DNA from: Anastrepha obliqua
Lineage: Eukaryota; Arthropoda; Insecta; Diptera; Tephritidae
NCBI RefSeq assembly: GCF_027943255.1
Contig: NC_072896.1
Span: forward strand, 42,062,501 to 42,126,500
Direction of reading: 5' to 3'
Length of the DNA: 64,000 nucleotides
Positions 57,490 to 64,000 of the stretch are shown here, piece after piece (the first letter of the stretch is position 1; each line of letters starts with the position of its first letter). The notes under the pieces were generated by a model. That model searched no databases and had not been told where the DNA came from. It saw nothing but the letters and a program-made list of their open reading frames with translations. A program made the position numbers and the translations under genes.

Positions 57490-58165
57490 CATAGCTCCTA
57501 TTTTTTATAAACGCATTATACTCTCACGTAATTTAGAGCATAATAAATCCTTGATTGTCTGTAGATACTTATACTATTTTTCAATAAAATATCACTTTAC
57601 ACTGCAACAAATTTTAATTGATTAGATTGAATAGTGAAAGAAAGATGTTTGTTTTTGTCTATTTTCATTATTTTTGGATGATGAGAATTCTATGAAATGG
57701 TTGTTGTTAAAGCGATCCGGTGGCGCCATGCAAAGCCGTGTGCGTGGTTCATTTATCCAATGATTGTAATCCAATCTGTTTGGCTGGTGGTCCTGCCGTT
57801 TGCGTTTACAAGATTCTATCGATAATACTGTTCGCAAAATTGAAGCCCATCACCAACTAACAGATCGTTAAATACAATGACTTTGAAGCCGCTTCTGCTA
57901 ACAAAAAAAGAAGCAGTCTATACTCAGGAAAGAAAAAAGCATAGAAAAAAATGAATAAGGACGAACCTGGCACCATATTTTGAAATCCAAGGATTAAATC
58001 TGTCGTTCAGTATTCATTTCTTTGCTTATCCACGAAAACTGCCTCAGTTCAAATTTAATAATGCTTTTGTGAAATTGCAATTGACCAGTAGTTCTGATAA
58101 TGGGATAATTTCTCAACTAAACTCTAACATACAGCACACTTTATTATTCTCGCAAAACTTGCTAA
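57490..58165. other. Spacer without recognised genes
   Basis: The minus frame at 57622-57837 and the plus frame at 58069-58311 have no motif I recognise. No repeat match elsewhere in the window. Confidence 0.35.
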
Positions 58166-58174
58166 GCTCTCAGG

Positions 58175-58560
58175 TCGGTATGTTAGTTGATGTAGCGTGT
58201 AAGTTACCATATACAGATAAAATATCGACGTTTAATAAACTTCTGCCTCTCTTAGTTCGACAACTTTTGTTCACATTGAAGACACAAAGCTTGAACAGCT
58301 CATTTTCATAAGTCTCTTTTGGCGCCGATACATGAAAAGATCGGTTGATGCCAATTGTGGAATATGGGGTAAATACGGTAGAACCTCTCATTCAAGCTTT
58401 TGGCACCCTGGCGCGTCGTCAAAATAGTGTGTGGCCTGGCATTGACTTGGTGAAGCATTACCTTTCTATTCACCAAATCAGGCAGCTTCTGGTCAATCTC
58501 CAATTCAAACTTTGATTCAGTACCTGGCCTGACGGAAAGAACTCAGAGTAAATGTTTCCC
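58175..58560 (-). pseudogene. mariner transposase C-terminal relic
   Basis: The minus strand reads EIDQKLPDLVNRKVMLHQVN then ARPHTILTTRQ (58500-58400). This is the IDQKRPELVNRK-v-HQDNARPH block of mariners, with the catalytic Asp changed to Val-Asn. It is followed in another frame by VLPYLPHIPQLASTDLFMYR (58370-58310), the HPPYSPDLAPSDYHLF equivalent with Asp kept. The C-terminus fades by 58175. The N-terminal half, possibly up to 58900, is not readable with confidence. Confidence 0.78.
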
Positions 58561-58569
58561 TTCCAATCA

Positions 58570-59335
58570 AAGGCTTAACCACGATCTCTTGCGACTGTTG
58601 CTTTCATATGTGATTCATTTTCCAATGCGATATCCTCAAAAATCGATATCCGTTACGCTTCGGCAAAGAATCACAGAAGTTTATTTGTCGTCAATGCGTA
58701 TAGCACCCGTATTTCAAGCTTCGTTTTGAGCCTGGGCGTATGCAAATGGTTGCAAACGTTTTTCTTACTAATCTTCAGTTCTTGGATTCTTCACATGTAA
58801 GTCCGACTTCACGAGTTTTATGACTTTATCGCGATTTTCGACAATTACTCTACCAATACGCCTCTCATCTTCGACATCCATTTAACGAGAACAGTGTCAT
58901 TGTAACGGACACTTTACTTTTGCGTTCCCTATTGTACTAAGTCCTTAAATAGCACACGTTTTTGTGGACGCTTGCTTTGATTTTCCAACTTGGTCGTAGT
59001 CTAATTATTAACTAACAATTCGTTAAGGTCGAGCCGTGTTTGATGTAAGTCTATTGGCACAACAGATTTTCGCAGCAGGCTCCACACCTGCGCACTCTGG
59101 GTTTAGGAAGAAATGAAACATCGGAAAATGTGCAAAAGTCCGATACTTACAAATTATTGTCTTGTCTTCTGTTTAATACTGTAGTGAGTGATTGACTCAA
59201 GTGTCTTTATGTGTCATCGGACTGTCTAAAACGGTTTATCTCTCCTGCCAAGCTGGTTCTACTGCTGCTGTTGTCGCTTCTAGACTTTCCTCTCACAGTC
59301 AATGTGGTTGAACTTCTTTACGAACGCCGCTGCCG
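58570..59335. other. Spacer, perhaps eroded mariner on its left side
   Basis: No readable motif; the left 300 bp could belong to the mariner relic on the minus strand. Confidence 0.35.
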
Positions 59336-59339
59336 ACGC

Positions 59340-59620
59340 TTTTACAACGTCTCATTTAACGATGGATGAGCACATATCCTGGGCATAAGTTTTGTGTGAG
59401 GCGGCGGATGTTCGAAGTTCCTTGCCTTTTCCAGCAGTGCTCGTTGCCGTTGGCTCGTTGAAAGGACAAATGTTTTGCGCTCTTAACTGTATTCGAGTAA
59501 CTGGGGTAAAAGGATTGTCAGACAGCTGGAAACGGTGTAGATATTCCAAGAAGCAGCCGTATCCGGTGAGTATCTGATAGGGTTGATTGCATTTAATTTA
59601 AACCAAAGTCGCACATTGGC
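59340..59620 (-). pseudogene. LINE ORF2 C-terminal (zinc-knuckle) relic
   Basis: The minus strand reads INPIRYSPDTAASWNIYTVS in one frame and GYGCFLEYLHRFQLSDNPF in another (59580-59500), which fits the TGHGCF-YLHRF---d-P-C segment before the knuckle of R1-type LINE ORF2 proteins. The knuckle cysteines themselves are degenerate (SAKHLSFQ, about 59470). Assignment depends mainly on the GCF-YLHRF block. Confidence 0.6.
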
Positions 59621-59624
59621 ATTG

Positions 59625-60355
59625 CATTTAGTGTCATCTAAACGTACTCCTTTTGACTCAATCAAATCCCATTAAATGGACATTTTTAAACTCCTGAAAA
59701 ATTACATATTCTTTGAAGCTTGCAATACGTATACAAATTTTTATGCGGCCGAACTATTTTTAATTCAATTTTGAAAAGGGTTGCCGCCATTTTGAAATCG
59801 TAAAACTCTACCGGTATCTTGTCTAGCCAAATGTAATTACGTAAAATCAACTAGAGCGAGTGAGAGAATACCATTAATTACTGGTGTGGTTCTGCATAGC
59901 TACTGCCTAAGGTAAACAACTGCTGGTGATGATATACCAGTTGCTAGGCTATATACTCTCGCACACTTATACTCCATTCAACATGTTCCACCTTTTGAAC
60001 CTCCGCTTGAATGAATGGCAATTTTGTGTCACCGCAAAATTTTATCTCACTTAAAGGAATGAAAACAGAATTCCAAATTACAACCAAACAATGGCAGTTC
60101 GAGTTGTACTATAAAAGCGTCGAGAACTAAGAAAAATAAAATTGCAAAAATGCAGTTTTCTTTCTCAAAATGTGCGAGTAGACTAAATGACAAGCGTATG
60201 GCACACAGTGGCGCTTTTGACTAATTTAGTCGCACAAAAGTCATTGGCAAATTTTGAGATAATTCAATATGGTTTAAGTTCACAGATGCCCACTGACTTA
60301 ATAAATGCAAATATTTTATTTTTATGCTTTAATTTTGAAAGTCAATGCATTTTAA
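59625..60355. other. Spacer without recognised genes
   Basis: AT-rich, no recognised motif; open frame at 60187-60372 runs into the SINE and is unremarkable. Confidence 0.4.
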
Positions 60356-60360
60356 GTAGA

Positions 60361-60556
60361 CGGCCGCCGTAGCCGAAAGGGTTCCATTCGGAATTCAGAG
60401 AGAACGTAGGTTCGAATCTCGGTGAAATACCTAAATGAAAAAAGTTTTTTCTAATAGCGGTCGCGGCTCGCCAGGCAATGGCAAGCCTCCGAGTGAATAT
60501 CTGTCGTGAAAAAACTGCTCATAAAAAATATGTGCGCCAATTATATATATACCTAT
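60361..60556 (+). repeat. tRNA-derived SINE, copy H (internally deleted)
   Basis: Sense on plus. The head starts cggccgccgtagccgaaagg, with about 14 bp lost between the A-box and ccattcggaattcagagaga. A perfect B-box ggttcgaatctcgg lies at 60409. The body runs to ctgctcataaaaaatatgtg, then jumps about 100 bp to the conserved end gcgccaattatatatatacc. The tail is TA-rich here. Confidence 0.87.
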
Positions 60557-60560
60557 ATAT

Positions 60561-61120
60561 GAGGGTCATTGTACTAATCAGGTTCGTTGCTTAACTCTTT
60601 ATTGAAAGTGCCCATAGTGATGCTTTTCATATGCACAATTGATTTTATAGTAACACTAACATTGATCATGGTTTGTTTCTTATGAGGATTGCCTTTAATA
60701 TTTTGCGACTTTGTAACACTGCTTGTGATGGGCTGTAATTCGGTATTTTTGTTGACAAGTTTGATATCTTTTAGCATAAACTTAAATATAACGTTTTCAA
60801 TTACGAATACTATTGCTTTCTTTTTCAGACAGTTGGAAAATTTATCTCGCCCCAAAAGATGGAATTAACTCGTGAATATTTTCGTGCGATGATTTATCGT
60901 AATTTTCGACGTGGCGGTCCATCCATGCAGCTTAAATCTCATGAAGGCCGTCTGAAAATGTTTGTTGTGCGTGCCACAAACAATCGATGCTGTGCATCAA
61001 TTGAAACCAGAAGATCCTCATGTGACATATCGGGAGATAGAGGCATCCTTGGCTTGCATGAACATTTGGTCGTCGAGACTATTTCTTCTCGTTGATTAGC
61101 ACATATTTAATTTCACCTGA
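60561..61120 (+). pseudogene. mariner transposon, 5' end and N-terminal half
   Basis: The terminus gagggtcattgtactaatca (60561) is mariner-like. A transposase start at 60859 reads MELTREYFRAMIYRNFRRG, then jumps to a FREGRPK-like linker (HEGRLKMFVV, 60940) losing part of HTH1. A frame change then gives TIDAVHQ, EDPHVTYREIEASL (60985-61050) and, again shifted, LHEHLVV and ICSRW-like ends (61055-61095), the second HTH. The ~280-bp leader is longer than typical and may include an insertion. No catalytic domain follows. Confidence 0.84.
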
Positions 61121-61124
61121 AGAA

Positions 61125-62830
61125 GCTGTTTACAGCTCCTTAAATAGCCCGTATTGACTGCCAAAGAGAACATTTTGGAGCAGAGAAAAGCCATTTTCAT
61201 TACTATTTTACTGTGTATTCATTATTAGGCACGAAATATAAAAGACAACCCTGGTAGTACTCAGGAACGTACACTGAGTTAAGTGAAGAAACCACAAAAA
61301 ATCTCACTTCTATCACTCTACCGCACATGCGGTGTCCAACAAACTCTCATTGCCTTATAATTTCGTTCTATAATTTAAACACATAAAATAATTTTGTCCT
61401 GTTAACTTGTGTGGGCCGTTCCACTATGCGGCATTACGTGGAATTTTAAATACCTTAAAAGTCGCACAAATTGCAAATGGTTATTGAAGGGGAAGATTGG
61501 AGCAGGTCAACATGAGAGCCCGATTGCAGGCTGAGTGTCTCAGAATTCAGTGAAACTCCAACAATAGTAAATGGCAAAATTAGTGGCAAGTAGCAAGTAC
61601 TACAGGCTGAAAAAGCAAAAGTGAAAATGTAGTGGAATAAACCTTTTTTCGCCACTAAAATGTTGTGCTCGTATTTACACAAACACGGATAGTCGCATGA
61701 TGCACAACCACTGCAAACTTCAACAATTTGCACTTGCAATGTAAATTCTTGTACAAGTGATACTTGTACATGTGTTGGTCTAAGTGCCACCGCAATCGCT
61801 GTAATATGTATTGCATTCACCCATGCCACACGAATTACGAGTATATGAGTCACCGATTCACCTGCGACGCCACGAAAAACCATTCGTTTTGGAACTCAAA
61901 CTTTCATTTTCCTTTCTTCTTCTTCGCTTTTTCACGTGTTCGTGCAAAAATGCATGTTGGTTGTTTCATTTTTATTGTTGCAACAATTGTTGTTTTTGTG
62001 ATGCTGAGCACCTAAATCACGTTGACACAAAACAGCAGCATTTAAATCATTTTTAAGCGACTCTGCTACCGCAGCAAACTCAACTCAACTCCACTGAACT
62101 TCACTTTTAGTTGCACGACTTCATAAACCTCTCCACTATGCATCTGTGAAGTCGACGACTCTCCATGGACCAATTTTATCTCGTTTTTATGTTTCCTTCT
62201 ATTTCATTTACTACAATTTCTATTTTTTGTCCGTCCACTGCCTTGTGTGAACGTGCGTTTGTTTTATTGGAATTTATTGCGTCGCGTTTTTACGCCTAAT
62301 AGATATGTAGCTTCAATTTGAGGAAGAACACTGCAACGAGCAACTTTTATGTTATGCCTCGCCACTTCTTGCTGCTTTTGCTGTTATTGTTCCTTGGTGT
62401 GCAACTTGTTATAATTGTGGCGCAAATCTTCACCCCTCGGTATTCTTAAATATTTTGCCCAATCATTCATGACTACTTGTGAAAAAGAAACAGATGTGCT
62501 GAAAAAATTAAAGAGGGAGCGCTGCACGGAAGCTTTATAGCCACCCTCTTCGCAACCCTATGCAGCCAGGCATATAACTCAATTTCAAAGCATCAGGTAT
62601 GTTTTTCGCTAATATTTGCTAGCCATAAATTTACTTTTAGTCACACTCGTGTCGACACCTTTTTATGGATGATGAAATTCTTCATAGCTAATGCCTTAAA
62701 TTTTCTAAAGTTTTTCTAAAACTTTCGTTAGTACAAGTTTCCCAAAATGTTTTGAATAGATTTATAAAAGATTCATTTTTAGTGAAAGTTTTTTGTTTAG
62801 TTTAAATAGTTCGGAACTGTTCTTATCTAC
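61125..62830. other. Spacer without recognised genes
   Basis: The open frame 61455-61883 (minus, 142 codons) and the overlapping plus frames at 61764-62056 show no domain or splice support. No repeat match in the window. Confidence 0.45.
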
Positions 62831-62833
62831 ATA

Positions 62834-63388
62834 AAGGATTTTCCAATAACTGGTGTTACAGGTGAATGGATTGCGCTATCGAGAGATAATTAACGATTTT
62901 TATGCCCGGAATTGGATGGTATTGATCTGGACAACGTTTATTTTCAACAAGACTACGCGCTACGTGCCACACAAGCAACGAAACCATTGATATTTTACTG
63001 TAAAAGTTTCCGAACTGTGTTATCTCTCGAAGAGGTGATCACAATTGGACACCGAGATCTTGTTATTTAACACTTGTGACTTTTTTCTTTGGGGTCACGT
63101 GAAAGAGAAAGTCTACGCCAACAGCTCAGGGTCGATTTAAGACCTCAAAGATGGAATTCGTGAGGCTATCGAGGACATAGGGCAGCCACTTTGCAATTCG
63201 GTTATGGAAAATTTCATGAAAAGGGTATTGTCCTGTAAGCGTGGTCGTAGTGGTCGTTTGCCTGATGTTATTTTCCACTATTAACGGCATAACTTCCTCT
63301 TTATAATGAAATAAACAATCGATCATTTGTTTTAAAAAATAGCATTTTTCTCTGAATATCAAAATAACACCTCTTATTGGAAACTCCA
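62834..63388 (+). mobile_element. 555-bp deletion derivative of a Tc1/mariner-type transposon
   Basis: TA at 62832-62833 and 63389-63390 flanks inverted ends (AAGGATTTTCCAATAACTGG left; complement of a TGGAGTTTCCAATAAGAGG end right). The 5' end is fused within about 30 bp to the middle of a transposase: NGLRYREIINDF equivalent at 62874, ELDGIDLDNVYFQQDYA (62910-62960, catalytic Asp), then a gap. CDFFLWGHVKEKVYANS (63075-63125), DLKDGIREAIEDIG and NSVMENFMKRVLSCKRGRSG (63200-63255) follow. The N-terminal half is absent and frames are broken. Confidence 0.87.
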
Positions 63389-63419
63389 TACATGCATATG
63401 TGCACATAGGTTAGCAAAA

Positions 63420-63520
63420 ACTTACCGCACAAATTGCATTGAAAAAATTCATCATAGTTCTTCTCAAATATGGTGGCTACTTACCTGTAATAAAAAGAAA
63501 AAAAAGATAAATAAATATTT
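63420..63520 (-). promoter_or_regulatory. Candidate recursive splice site with downstream 5' splice site
   Basis: On the minus strand a long pyrimidine tract (cttttttttctttttattaC) ends in AG immediately followed by GTAAGT, the junction lying between 63485 and 63484. 59 nt further, GCG/GTAAGT (63426/63425) provides a strong 5' splice site. Together they form an RS-exon of 63426-63484, which has stops in all three frames when entered at the AG. This is the arrangement expected at ratchet points of long introns. Confidence 0.65.
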
Positions 63521-63734
63521 TGTCAAACACTTGAATAAGTCATCTGCACATGTCTTAATTACAATAAATAGACAAATATGTGTTCCTTACATCCCTTTAA
63601 CAGCTAAAGTATTACTATTTCTAAGGTAAAGGGAAATCAATTTAAAGTTATCGGATTTTAAATTGAAATAAAAGAACGAAAATTCAAATTTATTACGCAA
63701 TCTTTTTTTTTTGTTTTTTTGTGAAGATAAAGAC

Positions 63735-64000
63735 AATCCCTTTCAAATGTTAGCCGCAACTGCGCCGTGATGCGCCCATCCGTTAATTTGAATGACTCGT
63801 TGGAGGTCTTCGATCGGTATCCCGGGCTGCAAATTCCGGCAAAAAGTCGTTTATCAAGGCGCGATAGCGTTCACCATTCACTGTTACATTGGTGCCAGCC
63901 TTGCCTTTGAAGAAATATGGGCCGATAATTCCTCCAACCCATAAGCCACACCAAACCCTTTATATTCATTGCATACAATGGCTGTTCTTGAATGACTTCG
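63735..64000 (-). pseudogene. DUF4817/IS630-type transposase relic, cut by the window end
   Basis: The minus strand from 64000 reads EVIQEQPLYAMNIK then a frame change, VWLMGW/WCGLWVGGIIGPYFFKGK (63960-63900), NVTVNGERYRALINDFLPEF then AARDTD (63880-63815). It then jumps to LQRVIQINGWAHHGAVAANI (63800-63745), equivalent to the C-terminal helix. The QQDGATCHTA and DLTP-D catalytic blocks are deleted. The N-terminal part lies beyond the window. Confidence 0.82.

Noticed and set aside
57392..57625. Open frame rich in Cys, Tyr, Val and Met
   Set aside because: It is translated minisatellite sequence with no domain, so not a gene.
61455..61883. 142-codon minus-strand frame, the longest in the window
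   Set aside because: No family motif or coding-type pattern is visible, and strong open frames exist on the opposite strand too. Probably chance.
63427..63484. FFQCNLCG reading as a zinc-finger exon
   Set aside because: When entered at the strong CAG all three frames hit stops before or at this stretch; only a weaker AG 8 nt later would keep it open. The recursive-splice reading explains the signals better.

Overview
The window looks like insect nuclear DNA, most likely a higher dipteran and probably a tephritid fruit fly. This is inferred from AT-rich spacers full of (TATG)n/(CA)n runs, many mariner/Tc1-type and LINE relics, and a nuclear copy of insect-like mitochondrial ND5. I found no intact protein-coding gene, no canonical tRNA or rRNA gene, no CRISPR array and no bacterial-style operon. 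Nearly every recognisable coding stretch is a decayed transposable-element protein, so the window is best read as a transposon graveyard inside a very long intron or intergenic region.

Two minus-strand sites, at 12.3 kb and 63.5 kb, have a pyrimidine tract and CAG placed directly against GTGAGT or GTAAGT. This is the architecture of recursive splice (ratchet) points in long dipteran introns. The second site also has a strong 5' splice site 59 nt downstream. If real, both put most of the window inside one large intron of a minus-strand host gene.

Layout. 0-5 kb: an RTE-like scrap, a 150-bp-arm fold-back element, an internally deleted mariner and a deleted Tc1/mariner-type relic. 6.8-8.9 kb: a complete Tc1-like element (TA target duplication) carrying a younger nested 601-bp element with perfect 23-bp inverted repeats. 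9-11.4 kb: a 119-125-bp tandem repeat interrupted by a 5'-truncated RNase H LINE with a 10-bp target duplication, then a TTAA-flanked piggyBac-like non-autonomous element. 12.9-22.3 kb: several IS630/Tc1/mariner relics, a SINE, an RTE-like relic, and a mariner split by a MITE. 22.5-30 kb: mostly spacer, with a SINE, LINE scraps and a 242-bp TA-flanked MITE. 30-36.7 kb: mariners, SINEs, RTE, Tc1 and LINE pieces. 38-40.6 kb: a long degenerate RTE-like reverse transcriptase and a rearranged LINE. 42.6-46.1 kb: the best SINE copy (13-bp target duplication), a nearly full-length DD37D (maT-like) transposase pseudogene, and an RTE-like gene interrupted by the ND5 NUMT. 48.5-54.8 kb: LINE, mariner and SINE relics. 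57-57.5 kb: a TTATG-rich minisatellite. 58-64 kb: mariner, LINE and SINE pieces, a TA-flanked deletion derivative, the 63.5-kb splice site, and a transposase relic cut by the window end.

Themes across the window: one tRNA-derived SINE family is present in eight copies; one MITE family can be tied to its probable parent transposon; and two mariner copies share the same internal deletion, so they probably spread as a non-autonomous subfamily. Similarities to protein families come from motif recognition alone; no search was run.
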